From positions 217,001 through 281,000 of the forward strand of contig NZ_CP039712.1 of the NCBI RefSeq assembly GCF_005145005.1: 64,000 bases of DNA, given 5' to 3'. The position numbers were made by a program, and so were the translations under genes. This document shows, in pieces, positions 29,173-38,260 of the stretch. Positions within the stretch are counted from its first letter, which is position 1. Every line of letters starts with the position of its first letter. The DNA comes from Vagococcus zengguangii (GTDB lineage: Bacteria > Bacillota > Bacilli > Lactobacillales > Vagococcaceae). The notes under the pieces are model-generated. The model saw nothing but the letters and a program-made list of their open reading frames with translations, was not told where the DNA came from and did no database searches.

Positions 29173-29188
29173 ACTTGTATATACATGT
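29173..29188 (+). promoter_or_regulatory. TreR-type operator before treP
   Basis: ACTTGTATATACATGT has a perfect TGTATATACA core and fits the TTGTATATACAA pattern known for Bacillus TreR. It lies between the promoter and the treP start. Confidence 0.72.
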
Positions 29189-29220
29189 GATCAAACAAAA
29201 ATGAAAGAAGGCGTATTAAA

Positions 29221-30642
29221 ATGGGAAAATATTCAAAAGATGCCGCAGAGTTGCTAAATGCAATTGGAGGTAGTGATAATATTTCAGCTGTGACACACTG
29301 TGTGACACGTATGCGTTTTGTTTTACAAGACCCTGAAAAAGCTAATATTCCTGAGATTGAAAAGATTAGTGCGGTTAAAGGAACGTTTACTCAATCGGGT
29401 CAGTTTCAAGTTATTATTGGAAATGATGTTCCAGAATTTTATAATGATTTTGTAAAAGTATCCGGTAAAGAAGGCGTGTCTAAAGATCAAGCAAAAGTTG
29501 CAGCTAAACAAAATATGAATGTCATTCAACGAATTATGGCAACGTTAGCCGAAATTTTTACGCCGTTAATTCCTGCGTTAGTTGTAGGTGGTTTAATTTT
29601 AGGTTTTAGAAACGTTTTAGAAGGTATTCAATTTGATGCTTTAGATGGACAGACTATCGTTCAGGTCTCACAATTTTGGCAAGGGGTAAATGATTTCTTA
29701 TGGTTACCAGGGGAAGCCATTTTTCACTTCTTACCAGTAGGGATTACATGGAGTATTGCACGTAAAATGGGTACCACTCAAATTTTAGGGATTATTTTAG
29801 GGATTTGTTTAGTGTCACCGCAATTATTGAATGCTTATGGTGTAAGTGGTGCAACAGAAATTCCACAATGGGATTTTGGATTTTTTGCAATCGATAAAAT
29901 TGGTTATCAAGCCCAAGTAATTCCGGCGATGATGGCTGGCTTCTTATTATCTTATTTAGAAATTTGGTTAAGAAAAGTCATTCCAAATGCGATTTCAATG
30001 ATTTTAGTACCATTGTTCTCATTACTACCAACCATTTTTATTGCGCATACAGTATTAGGGCCAATCGGTTGGAAAATCGGTTCGGCTATTTCCACTGTCG
30101 TAAATGCTGGTTTAACAAGTAGTTTAAATTGGTTGTTCGGAGCAGTGTTTGGTTTCTTCTATGCCCCGCTAGTTATTACAGGTCTACATCACATGACTAA
30201 TGCGATTGATTTACAATTAATTGCTGACTTTAATGGAACCAACCTGTGGCCGATGATTGCTTTATCAAATATCGCACAAGGCTCAGCAGTATTAGGTATT
30301 ATTTTAATTAACCGTGGAAACAAAGAGGAAGAACAAGTTTCAATTCCTGCGATGATTTCTTGTTATTTAGGAGTAACAGAACCTGCGATGTTTGGGATTA
30401 ACTTGAAATACATGTATCCATTTATTGCCGGAATGGTTGGTTCAGGGTTAGCCGGCATGGTGGCCATTTTCACAGGTGTACAAGCATCATCAATTGGTGT
30501 TGGAGGTTTACCAGGTATCTTATCTATCAAAACAGGAACGTTGTCGTTTGCATTATGTATGCTAATTGCGATTGTTGTACCGGTCGTATTGACTTATGTT
30601 TTCAATAAGTACCGTGTATTTGCTAAAAAAGAAGCATTTTAA
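29221..30642 (+). CDS. treP: Trehalose-specific PTS EIIBC permease
   Basis: TreP imports and phosphorylates trehalose. Residues 1-90 form an EIIB domain with the phospho-cysteine in THCVTRMRF. The rest is a glucose-family EIIC with about ten helices; the motif near YAPLVITGLHHMTN is typical. At 473 residues there is no EIIA domain, so a separate EIIA is needed. treC follows about 50 bases later and a divergent-type treR lies beyond it, which fixes the substrate. Confidence 0.94.
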   Translation: MGKYSKDAAELLNAIGGSDNISAVTHCVTRMRFVLQDPEKANIPEIEKISAVKGTFTQSGQFQVIIGNDVPEFYNDFVKVSGKEGVSKDQAKVAAKQNMNVIQRIMATLAEIFTPLIPALVVGGLILGFRNVLEGIQFDALDGQTIVQVSQFWQGVNDFLWLPGEAIFHFLPVGITWSIARKMGTTQILGIILGICLVSPQLLNAYGVSGATEIPQWDFGFFAIDKIGYQAQVIPAMMAGFLLSYLEIWLRKVIPNAISMILVPLFSLLPTIFIAHTVLGPIGWKIGSAISTVVNAGLTSSLNWLFGAVFGFFYAPLVITGLHHMTNAIDLQLIADFNGTNLWPMIALSNIAQGSAVLGIILINRGNKEEEQVSIPAMISCYLGVTEPAMFGINLKYMYPFIAGMVGSGLAGMVAIFTGVQASSIGVGGLPGILSIKTGTLSFALCMLIAIVVPVVLTYVFNKYRVFAKKEAF

Positions 30643-30692
30643 CCAAAATTCAAGTGAAGAAACAAGAAGATAAAACAGTAAGGATGTTAGAC

Positions 30693-32357
30693 ATGAACAA
30701 TTTTAAAGAAAAAGTAATTTATCAAATTTATCCAAAGTCATTTAAAGATACAACTGGCAATGGTGTAGGCGATTTACAGGGGATTGTTGAGAAAATTCCT
30801 TACTTAAAAGAATTAGGGGTGGATATGATTTGGCTTAACCCAATCTTCCCGTCACCCCAACGTGATAATGGTTATGACGTGTCTGATTACACGGCAATTA
30901 ATCCTTTATTTGGAACGATGTCAGAGTTTGAAGACTTAGTCAAAAAGCTAAAAGCAGAAGGTATTGGTGTGATGTTAGATATGGTTTTTAATCATACGTC
31001 GACAGAGCACGAGTGGTTTCAAAAAGCTTTGGCCGGTGATAAAAAATATCAAGATTATTATATTTTACGCCCGTTACAGGCTGAGGGCTCATTACCAACT
31101 AATTGGGAATCGAAGTTTTCAGGGCCGGCTTGGGAACGTTTTGGTGAGACTGATTTATATTATTTACATTTATTTGATGTCACACAAGCTGATTTGAATT
31201 GGCGTAATCCTGAGGTTAGAGCTGAGATGCACAACATTTTAAATTTTTGGCTAGATAAAGGTGTTGAAGGGTTCCGTTTTGATGTAATGAACTTAATCGG
31301 AAAAGACGAAGAGTTAATTGATGCGTTACCTGGTCAAATTGATAAACTGTTATATACAGATCGTCCGATAGCACACACATTTATTCGTGAAATGAATCAA
31401 GCAGCCTTTGGTCAGCGAGAAAATATTGTGACAGTTGGAGAGATGTCTTCAACCACCATCGAGCAAGGACAATTATATTCGAATCCAGAACGCGACGAGT
31501 TAACGATGATTTTTAGTTTCCATCATTTAAAAGTCGATTATCAAGATGGGCAAAAATGGACGAAAATGCCTTATGATTTTATGGCGCTAAAAAATATTTT
31601 GAATGACTGGCAAGTTGGAATGTCAGACGGGAATGGTTGGAATGCCTTATTTTGGAATAACCATGACCAACCACGCGCTTTAAATCGTTTTGGGGATACT
31701 GGTCAGTACCGTGAAAAATCAGCCAAAATGTTAGGGGCGACGATTCATTTGATGCGTGGCACACCTTATATTTATCAAGGTGAAGAAATTGGGATGTTAA
31801 ATCCTGATTATGCATCGATTACCGATTTTGTCGATGTGGAGTCACATAATGCCTATGCGGAATTAGTCGCAAATGGGATGAGTGAAGACGAGGCCCTAAT
31901 GATGATTCAAGAAAAATCACGCGATAATAGTCGTTCACCGATGCAGTGGGATACGAGTCTGCATGCTGGATTTACAGAAGGAACGCCCTGGCTACAACTT
32001 GGTAAGACATTTGAAGAAATTAATGTTGCAGCCGATTTAGCGTCAGAGACAAGTGTTTTTAAATTTTATCAACAGTTAATCCAATTACGTAAGCATTATG
32101 CGGTTATTTCTGAAGGGGAGTATGTGCCACATTTGATGGAACATGAACGAATTTTTAGTTATATCAGACAAACAGATGCTGAAGAACTGATAGTTTGGAA
32201 TAACTTCTATGATCAAGTGGAAGAAATTATCATTCCTTCTGAGTATGTAGTGGCAGGAGAAGTGTTATTATCAAATGAAGACGAACAACCAGCTATTGAT
32301 AATGATCGTTATTTATTAAAACCATTTGAAACATTAGTTTTATATCGAAGAAAATAA
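30693..32357 (+). CDS. treC: Alpha,alpha-phosphotrehalase (trehalose-6-phosphate hydrolase)
   Basis: This 554-residue GH13 enzyme splits trehalose 6-phosphate into glucose and glucose 6-phosphate. GH13 motifs are DMVFNHTS, GFRFDVMN (nucleophile Asp), VGEMSST (acid/base Glu) and NNHDQPR. The start is ATG 30693, eight bases after AAGGA; upstream in-frame starts at 30654 and 30684 are less well placed. It follows treP in the same operon. Confidence 0.95.
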   Translation: MNNFKEKVIYQIYPKSFKDTTGNGVGDLQGIVEKIPYLKELGVDMIWLNPIFPSPQRDNGYDVSDYTAINPLFGTMSEFEDLVKKLKAEGIGVMLDMVFNHTSTEHEWFQKALAGDKKYQDYYILRPLQAEGSLPTNWESKFSGPAWERFGETDLYYLHLFDVTQADLNWRNPEVRAEMHNILNFWLDKGVEGFRFDVMNLIGKDEELIDALPGQIDKLLYTDRPIAHTFIREMNQAAFGQRENIVTVGEMSSTTIEQGQLYSNPERDELTMIFSFHHLKVDYQDGQKWTKMPYDFMALKNILNDWQVGMSDGNGWNALFWNNHDQPRALNRFGDTGQYREKSAKMLGATIHLMRGTPYIYQGEEIGMLNPDYASITDFVDVESHNAYAELVANGMSEDEALMMIQEKSRDNSRSPMQWDTSLHAGFTEGTPWLQLGKTFEEINVAADLASETSVFKFYQQLIQLRKHYAVISEGEYVPHLMEHERIFSYIRQTDAEELIVWNNFYDQVEEIIIPSEYVVAGEVLLSNEDEQPAIDNDRYLLKPFETLVLYRRK

Positions 32358-32361
32358 TAAT

Positions 32362-32406
32362 AGGAACCTCTATGTTGTGTTAAAACAACAAAAGAGGTTC
32401 CTTTTT
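32362..32406 (+). terminator. Terminator after treC
   Basis: AGGAACCTCT and AGAGGTTCCT pair, with an inner TTGT/ACAA pairing, and five Ts follow. Confidence 0.88.
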
Positions 32407-32432
32407 GGCCTTATTTGATTTGACTAAATTTT

Positions 32433-33140
32433 CTAGTTATGGCGTCTTCTAGCAAAATCTACAAATTTGAACTTGTCAATGGTATGACGGGATTCGGTAT
32501 ATTGGAATAGTTGTGTGTCTTCTAAATAAACATCGCTACGAACGACGACTACATAGTCTTGATGACCTAAATATGTTACATCATCTTGTGTTGCGGCTTC
32601 AACAGTAATGGTTTTAGTCGCATAGCTGATTGCTAAACCTAAACTATTCTCTAAATACTCATAGATTGACTGTTCTGCGACTTCATTAGGAATTTCAGGA
32701 ATGATATCTGGATGGAAATAATCGTGATCAATAATCACTGGACTACCATCTAACCAGCGTTGACGTTTTATGTAGCGAAGACCATTTGGACTTGTTAATT
32801 CACTGTGTTTTTTAATTGTATCAATAGTCTTGATAAGATTATTAGACAGGACAGTTGTTTGACTAGTTAAATGCTGTGAGGCTACTAATTCCTGGTAACT
32901 TGTTAGACCTGAAACAGGGAAATTAAATTGTTTTGGTGAAATAACAATGGATCCTTTTCCACGTATTTTTTGAATATAGCCGTGTTCTAATAAAAGATTC
33001 AAAGCTTTTCGGATTGTTTCTCTTGATGTTTGGTATTGTTTAGCTAATTCATTTTCGCTTGGTAAATATGTACCATTTTCATATTCTTTATTTTGTATTT
33101 TTAGTTTTAAATCGTGGAAGATTTGTTTGAATTTATTCAT
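32433..33140 (-). CDS. treR: GntR-family repressor TreR
   Basis: This 235-residue regulator has an N-terminal GntR winged helix (YENGTYLPSENELAKQYQTSRETIRKAL, then IRGKGSIV) and a UTRA effector domain that would bind trehalose 6-phosphate. It converges on treC. It is expected to act at the palindrome before treP. It has no obvious operator of its own. Confidence 0.92.
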   Translation of the reverse strand: MNKFKQIFHDLKLKIQNKEYENGTYLPSENELAKQYQTSRETIRKALNLLLEHGYIQKIRGKGSIVISPKQFNFPVSGLTSYQELVASQHLTSQTTVLSNNLIKTIDTIKKHSELTSPNGLRYIKRQRWLDGSPVIIDHDYFHPDIIPEIPNEVAEQSIYEYLENSLGLAISYATKTITVEAATQDDVTYLGHQDYVVVVRSDVYLEDTQLFQYTESRHTIDKFKFVDFARRRHN

Positions 33141-33214
33141 AAAAAGAGCCCCCTCAAGGTCAGTTTATCATATTTTAGTGAAGGTTTGTTCAAAAAACTC
33201 ATCGCAGATTGTTT

Positions 33215-33242
33215 TGTAACTTAATTTTAAAAGTGTATAATA
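33215..33242 (+). promoter_or_regulatory. Promoter of the small membrane protein/galE unit
   Basis: TTGTAA (33215-33220) and TATAAT (33237-33242) have a 16-base spacer. Confidence 0.6.
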
Positions 33243-33275
33243 TAATGGACGAAGTGATAAGGAGGTTTAGCTAAG

Positions 33276-33488
33276 ATGACAATGATTTTGTTGCTTCTGG
33301 CGTGTTCTGTTGTATTGGGTGTTGTGATTACGATTATCATGAACTATCGAAAAAAAGAACAAACTGATGAAATGTATGGTGTATTAACGAATATTTTATA
33401 TTCTTTAGGGATAGCGACATTGGTTTATGGTATTATAGTGTTAGCGTATACAATAATATTTTTATTGAGTAGTGATTTGTTCACGTAA
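33276..33488 (+). CDS. Small two-helix membrane protein
   Basis: This 70-residue protein has hydrophobic helices at about residues 3-22 and 42-64 joined by a charged loop ([13 protein letters not shown]). I do not recognise a family. AAGGAGG gives the start, and galE follows 23 bases later, so the two are likely cotranscribed. Confidence 0.75.
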   Translation: MTMILLLLACSVVLGVVITIIMNYRKKEQTDEMYGVLTNILYSLGIATLVYGIIVLAYTIIFLLSSDLFT

Positions 33489-33511
33489 CTCAAAGTAAAA
33501 GGAGCGAAAAC

Positions 33512-34501
33512 ATGACAATTGCAGTTTTAGGTGGAGCAGGGTACATTGGTTCTCATGCAGTAAAACAATTAGTAGCACAAGATTTTGATGTTGTGGTGAT
33601 CGATAATTTATTAACAGGTCATCAAGCGGCTATCGACAGTAAAGCGCGTTTTTATGAAGGAGATATCCGTGATAAGGAATTTATGCGTTCGGTTTTTTCT
33701 AAAGAAAAAATTGAAGGTGTGATTCATTTCGCCGCGAGTTCGTTAGTGGGTGAGTCAGTAGGCAAACCTTTAAAATATTTCAATAATAACGTTTATGGGA
33801 CTCAAATCACTTTAGAAGTGATGCAAGAGTTTGGTGTCAAAAACATTGTCTTCTCTTCAACAGCTGCGACTTATGGTGAGCCTGAAGAGGTGCCAATTAA
33901 AGAAACGACAGCGACTAATCCTAAGAATCCTTATGGTGAAAGTAAGTTAATGATGGAAAAAATGATGCACTGGTGTGATGAAGCGTATGGTATTAAGTAC
34001 GTTGCGTTACGTTACTTCAATGTTGCTGGGGCTGATCTAGAAACTAAAATTGGGGAAGATCATAATCCTGAGACACATTTAGTGCCAATTATTTTACAAA
34101 CAGCCTTAGGGCAACGTGAAGCCATCACGATTTTTGGTGACGATTATCCAACGGCTGATGGCACATGTATTCGTGACTATGTTCATGTTGTAGATTTATG
34201 TGAAGCACATATTCTAGCGCTTAACTACTTAAAAGAAGGTAACGAAAGTAGTGTCTTCAACTTAGGTAGTAGCGAAGGTTTTTCAGTTAAAGAGATGGTC
34301 GAAGCAGCGCGTCGTGTGACAGGTAAGGAAATACCAGCTAAAATAGGTGAACGTCGTGCAGGTGATCCAGCAGTTTTAATTGCGTCACCTCAAAAAGCTT
34401 ATGACATTTTAGGTTGGAAACCACAATATACGAATGTTGATAAAATTATCGAAACAGCATGGGAGTGGCATGTTAGTCATCCGAATGGTTATCAAGGATA
34501 A
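33512..34501 (+). CDS. galE: UDP-glucose 4-epimerase
   Basis: GalE interconverts UDP-glucose and UDP-galactose. This 329-residue short-chain dehydrogenase-like protein has the NAD loop GGAGYIGSH, the catalytic FSSTAATYG and YGESK, and [13 protein letters not shown]. It is away from galM, so a role in envelope polysaccharide sugars is as likely as galactose use. Confidence 0.96.
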   Translation: MTIAVLGGAGYIGSHAVKQLVAQDFDVVVIDNLLTGHQAAIDSKARFYEGDIRDKEFMRSVFSKEKIEGVIHFAASSLVGESVGKPLKYFNNNVYGTQITLEVMQEFGVKNIVFSSTAATYGEPEEVPIKETTATNPKNPYGESKLMMEKMMHWCDEAYGIKYVALRYFNVAGADLETKIGEDHNPETHLVPIILQTALGQREAITIFGDDYPTADGTCIRDYVHVVDLCEAHILALNYLKEGNESSVFNLGSSEGFSVKEMVEAARRVTGKEIPAKIGERRAGDPAVLIASPQKAYDILGWKPQYTNVDKIIETAWEWHVSHPNGYQG

Positions 34502-34539
34502 AAATAAGTAACAAATATTATTTAAAAAGATTGATAAAT

Positions 34540-34577
34540 AAAAGAGTTGTGGCTAGTTGGCTACAACTCTTTTTTGA
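34540..34577 (+). terminator. Terminator after galE
   Basis: AAAGAGTTGTGGC and GCTACAACTCTTT pair with one wobble, followed by a T run. Confidence 0.88.
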
Positions 34578-34691
34578 GAATAGAAATATATCATTTAGGT
34601 TAAATTTGGTGGTTTCCACTTGTTTATTGCACGATTTTTTTATAAGATAGATACTATGTTTTTTACAAATAGATATTAAGGGGTAATGCAA

Positions 34692-36206
34692 ATGAATAAA
34701 GTAGGTTTTGATCCACAGAAGTATATTGAAGAACAATCTAAGTATATTCTAGAACGCGTAAATAACTACGATAAATTATATTTAGAATTCGGTGGTAAAT
34801 TAATCGGTGATATGCATGCTAAGCGCGTGTTGCCAGGTTTTGACCAAGATGCAAAAATCAAATTACTACATAAGTTAAAAGATCAAACAGAAATCATTAT
34901 TTGTGTCTTCGCAGGTGATATTGAGCGTAACAAAATTCGCGGAGATTACGGCATTACTTATGATATGGATATTATGCGTCAAATTGACGAATTAGCAGAG
35001 TATGAATTATCAGTGAATAGCGTGGTAATCACTCGTTTCAACGGACAACCAGCTACTAAAATTTTCATCAACAAATTAGAACAACGTGGGATTAAAGTTT
35101 ACACACATGGTGTGATTGAAGGTTATCCAGTCAACGTTGATAAAATTGTCAGCGATGAAGGATTCGGCATGAATACGTTCATCCCAACAACAAAACCGAT
35201 TGTGGTCGTAACGGGACCTGGTGCTGGAAGTGGTAAATTAGCGACATGTCTAACTCAGTTGTATCATGAGAGTCGTCAAGGTCGCGAAGCGGGTTATTCA
35301 AAATTTGAGACCTTCCCGGTTTGGAATGTGCCACTGAAACATCCATTAAATATTGCCTATGAAGCAGCAACAGTCGATTTGAAAGACGTGAACATGATTG
35401 ATTCGTTCCATTTCGATCATTACGGTGAAATTGCGATTAACTATAATCGTGATATTGAAACGTTCCCAATTATTAAACGTACGATCGAGCGTATTACTGG
35501 TCGTGAATGTGAATTCAATTCACCAACTGACATGGGTGTAAACCGTGTTGGGTTTGGTATTATTGACGATGAGGTCGTGAAAGAAGCCTCAAAACAAGAA
35601 ATTATTCGTCGCTATTTTGCTTCAGAATGCGACTATAAAAAAGGTTTAATTGATTTAGAAACTTTAAATCGTGCGCAAATCATTATGGAGGAAGTTTCAT
35701 TAAAACCTGAAGATCGTCCAGCTGTGACACCAGCTAGAGAATACGCAGAGCGTTTAAAAGCTGAAAACGCAGCGAATCCTGACTTCACACCAGCTGTTAT
35801 GTCGTTAGAATTAGCGGATGGTAGTATTATTTCTGGTAAGAGTTCTGATTTAATGGAAGCAACAGCTTCAGCTATTTTAAATGCGATAAAATCTTTAGCC
35901 AATATTGGCGATGATATTTTGTTATTATCACCTAATATTTTAGAGCCGATTCAAAATCTTAAAGCGAATGAACTATCAGGTCGCTTAATGGGGTTAAATG
36001 CTAACGAGATTTTAATTGCGTTATCCATTAGTGCCGTAACGAATCCCGTTGCGCAACTAGCATACAGCAAATTAACGGCATTAAAAGGCACACAAGCTCA
36101 TTCAACGGTTATGTTAAATAAAGATGACGAGCAAGTCTTACGTAGTTTAGGTATCGAATTTACGTGTGAACCAGAGTTTTCGTCTAAGAATTTGTTTTAT
36201 ATGTAA
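34692..36206 (+). CDS. DUF1846-family protein
   Basis: This 504-residue protein matches the DUF1846 (UPF0371) family of unknown function. Distinctive parts are [18 protein letters not shown] at the start, a loop [39 protein letters not shown] and [12 protein letters not shown]. The GAGSGK loop resembles a phosphate-binding loop, but I do not claim ATPase activity. ATG 34692 is seven bases after AAGGGG; the ATG at 34686 is too close. A promoter-like TTGCAC lies at 34627. Confidence 0.9.
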   Translation: MNKVGFDPQKYIEEQSKYILERVNNYDKLYLEFGGKLIGDMHAKRVLPGFDQDAKIKLLHKLKDQTEIIICVFAGDIERNKIRGDYGITYDMDIMRQIDELAEYELSVNSVVITRFNGQPATKIFINKLEQRGIKVYTHGVIEGYPVNVDKIVSDEGFGMNTFIPTTKPIVVVTGPGAGSGKLATCLTQLYHESRQGREAGYSKFETFPVWNVPLKHPLNIAYEAATVDLKDVNMIDSFHFDHYGEIAINYNRDIETFPIIKRTIERITGRECEFNSPTDMGVNRVGFGIIDDEVVKEASKQEIIRRYFASECDYKKGLIDLETLNRAQIIMEEVSLKPEDRPAVTPAREYAERLKAENAANPDFTPAVMSLELADGSIISGKSSDLMEATASAILNAIKSLANIGDDILLLSPNILEPIQNLKANELSGRLMGLNANEILIALSISAVTNPVAQLAYSKLTALKGTQAHSTVMLNKDDEQVLRSLGIEFTCEPEFSSKNLFYM

Positions 36207-36222
36207 AATAAATAAATTGAAT

Positions 36223-36251
36223 AGGCTAGAGCGCATGCTCTAGCCTTTTTT
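36223..36251. terminator. Terminator between the DUF1846 and TIM-barrel genes
   Basis: AGGCTAGAGC and GCTCTAGCCT form a perfect stem with a four-base loop and a T run on the plus strand. The stop codon of the converging gene abuts it. Confidence 0.88.
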
Positions 36252-36947
36252 CTAATCATCTATTTGTTCAGCTGCTTCTTTTTCTATTAAGCGATATTTC
36301 TCCATTTTCTTACTAAAAAGCTCACCATTTGAAGGGGGAGTATACGTGATTGCGTTCGCTCCAGCTTTAATTGTTTCGATAATTCCTTCATCAGTAGGAC
36401 CACCAGTTGCGATAATTGGGATGTCAGGATAGCGTTCACGCATCACACGAACGACTTCCGCAGTTTCTTTCCCACCGCTTACATTTAAAATGCTAGCACC
36501 AGCTTCAATTTTTTCGTCGACATCAGTATAAACAGATGTGATCGTTGCAATAATTGGAATATCAATAGTTTCCTTAATTGCTGCAATGGTTTCACGAGGA
36601 GTCGGTGCATTGACGACAACACCAATTGCCCCTTGAGATTCAGCAAAAAGACTCATTTGAGCCGAACGAGGACCTTGGGTTGTACCGCCACCCACACCAC
36701 AAAAAACAGGGATGTCTGCTGCTTCGGTGATACTCTTGGTAATCGTAGGGTGAGGTGTAAACGGATAAACGGCAATGACCGCATCCGCATCGGTGTTACG
36801 GATAATCGCGATATCAGTTGTATAAATAATTGCCTTAATTTTTTTGCCGAATATTCTAATTCCGCTACACGTGCGAATGGCTTCTGGTAACTTAATAATG
36901 TCTTGACGTAATGGTGTCATAATTTCTGGAATTTCGTTTGCTTTCAT
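36252..36947 (-). CDS. TIM-barrel protein of unknown function
   Basis: This 231-residue protein looks like a complete beta/alpha barrel: repeated strands end in PVFCGVGGG, GAIGVVVNAP, PIIATITSV, GASILNVSGG, PIIATGG and GANAITYTPP. The glycine-rich loops late in the barrel resemble phosphate-binding sites of ribulose-phosphate-binding barrels. I cannot assign a substrate; annotations such as hydrolase exist for similar proteins but are not supported by motifs here. It is a single gene on the minus strand facing away from comEA. Confidence 0.8.
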   Translation of the reverse strand: MKANEIPEIMTPLRQDIIKLPEAIRTCSGIRIFGKKIKAIIYTTDIAIIRNTDADAVIAVYPFTPHPTITKSITEAADIPVFCGVGGGTTQGPRSAQMSLFAESQGAIGVVVNAPTPRETIAAIKETIDIPIIATITSVYTDVDEKIEAGASILNVSGGKETAEVVRVMRERYPDIPIIATGGPTDEGIIETIKAGANAITYTPPSNGELFSKKMEKYRLIEKEAAEQIDD

Positions 36948-37065
36948 AAGATTCCCTCCTCGTGTTGTTATGTTAGTTTTATTCTATCATAAATTCAAAA
37001 AATGCCTGCGTGAAAACGTAATGTTCTTGCGTATTTTTTTGTGAGATAGGAAGGAGGGCGAATGC

Positions 37066-37752
37066 GTGAATAGGTGGCAGTTGCTAGATAAACGATGGTT
37101 AATCGGATTAGGGATGGTCGTTATGTTAGTGGTGGGTGGATTATTTATCAAAAGTACACAATCCACTTCGAATACCGATTTTGTGGTTGAGAAGCAATTT
37201 AGTACAAGTCTGGATGATGTAGCATTAGGGACGAGTGATAATGTTGCGATAGACCAAACGAGTGAATCTGTTGAGGTTGTCGCATATGCGGATATTAAAG
37301 GTGAGGTTCATTCGCCTGGTATTTATCAAATTACGCCTAACATGCGTGTTTCGGGAGTGATTGACCTAGCGGGGGGGATGACGGAGAACGCTGACGTTAA
37401 TCAAGTCAATTTAGCCCAAATTGTCACGGATCAAATGATGATTTACGTACCCGCTGAAGGCGAAGAAGTTTCAGAAGTGGTACATAATCAAGCAGAAGAA
37501 TCGGAAATAACTGATGCAGTTAACGGTGATAGCGACATAGCATCTGGGCAAAGCGAGGATAAAGTTAATATTAATACAGCAAATTTGACAGAATTTCAGA
37601 CGCTAAATGGTGTTGGAGCGGTTAAAGCGCAAGCGATTATTGATTACCGTGAAGCAAACGGAGCTTTTCAATCGATTGAAGATTTAAAAAATGTGAAAGG
37701 AGTCGGTGAAAAAACCTTTGATAGTTTGAAGGAATCGATTACAATTGACTAA
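37066..37752 (+). CDS. comEA: Competence protein ComEA (DNA receptor)
   Basis: ComEA binds incoming double-stranded DNA at the membrane during transformation. The 228-residue protein has one N-terminal helix (about 12-29), an SLBB domain (IKGEVHSPGIYQITPNMRVS, about 87-130), an acidic linker, and two C-terminal helix-hairpin-helix motifs (LNGVGAVKAQAII and VKGVGEKTFDSL). GTG 37066 is seven bases after AAGGAGGG; ATG 37062 hits a stop after three codons. Confidence 0.95.
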   Translation: MNRWQLLDKRWLIGLGMVVMLVVGGLFIKSTQSTSNTDFVVEKQFSTSLDDVALGTSDNVAIDQTSESVEVVAYADIKGEVHSPGIYQITPNMRVSGVIDLAGGMTENADVNQVNLAQIVTDQMMIYVPAEGEEVSEVVHNQAEESEITDAVNGDSDIASGQSEDKVNINTANLTEFQTLNGVGAVKAQAIIDYREANGAFQSIEDLKNVKGVGEKTFDSLKESITID

Positions 37753-37777
37753 AAGAGTAATTGAGGAGGTATTTGTG

Positions 37778-38260
37778 ATGACATTTGAAAGGATTCCTTG
37801 GGATCAGTATTTTATGGCACAAAGTGTCTTGTTGGCGATGCGTAGTACTTGTACACGTTTAGCGGTCGGGGCAACGATTGTCCGTGATTCTCGTGTCATT
37901 GCCGGTGGATACAATGGTTCTGTCAGCGGCGATGTTCATTGTATTGATGAGGGGTGTTATGTGGTTGATAATCATTGTGTACGTACGATTCATGCGGAGA
38001 TGAACGCTATTTTACAGTGTGCTAAATTTGGAGTACCGACTGAAGGTGCCGAAATTTATGTGACACATTTTCCGTGCTTACAATGCACGAAAATGATTAT
38101 TCAAGCTGGAATCAAAAAAATTCACTATTTAAACAACTATCGCAATGACGAGTATGCGTTACAGTTGTTGGCACAAACAAATACTGAAGTGCATCAAGTC
38201 GAACTTGATAAGAATTTTTTTGCTGAATTACAATTTGGAGATGAAGAAATCAGCGGATGA
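37778..38260 (+). CDS. comEB: ComEB, dCMP deaminase-family protein
   Basis: This 160-residue protein is the second gene of the comE operon. It is a zinc-dependent deoxycytidylate deaminase-like protein with HAEMNAIL (zinc His and catalytic Glu) and PCLQCTKMI. Its role in DNA uptake is unclear in model species. ATG 37778 is eight bases after GGAGG. The 3' end overlaps comEC by 20 bases. Confidence 0.93.
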   Translation: MTFERIPWDQYFMAQSVLLAMRSTCTRLAVGATIVRDSRVIAGGYNGSVSGDVHCIDEGCYVVDNHCVRTIHAEMNAILQCAKFGVPTEGAEIYVTHFPCLQCTKMIIQAGIKKIHYLNNYRNDEYALQLLAQTNTEVHQVELDKNFFAELQFGDEEISG

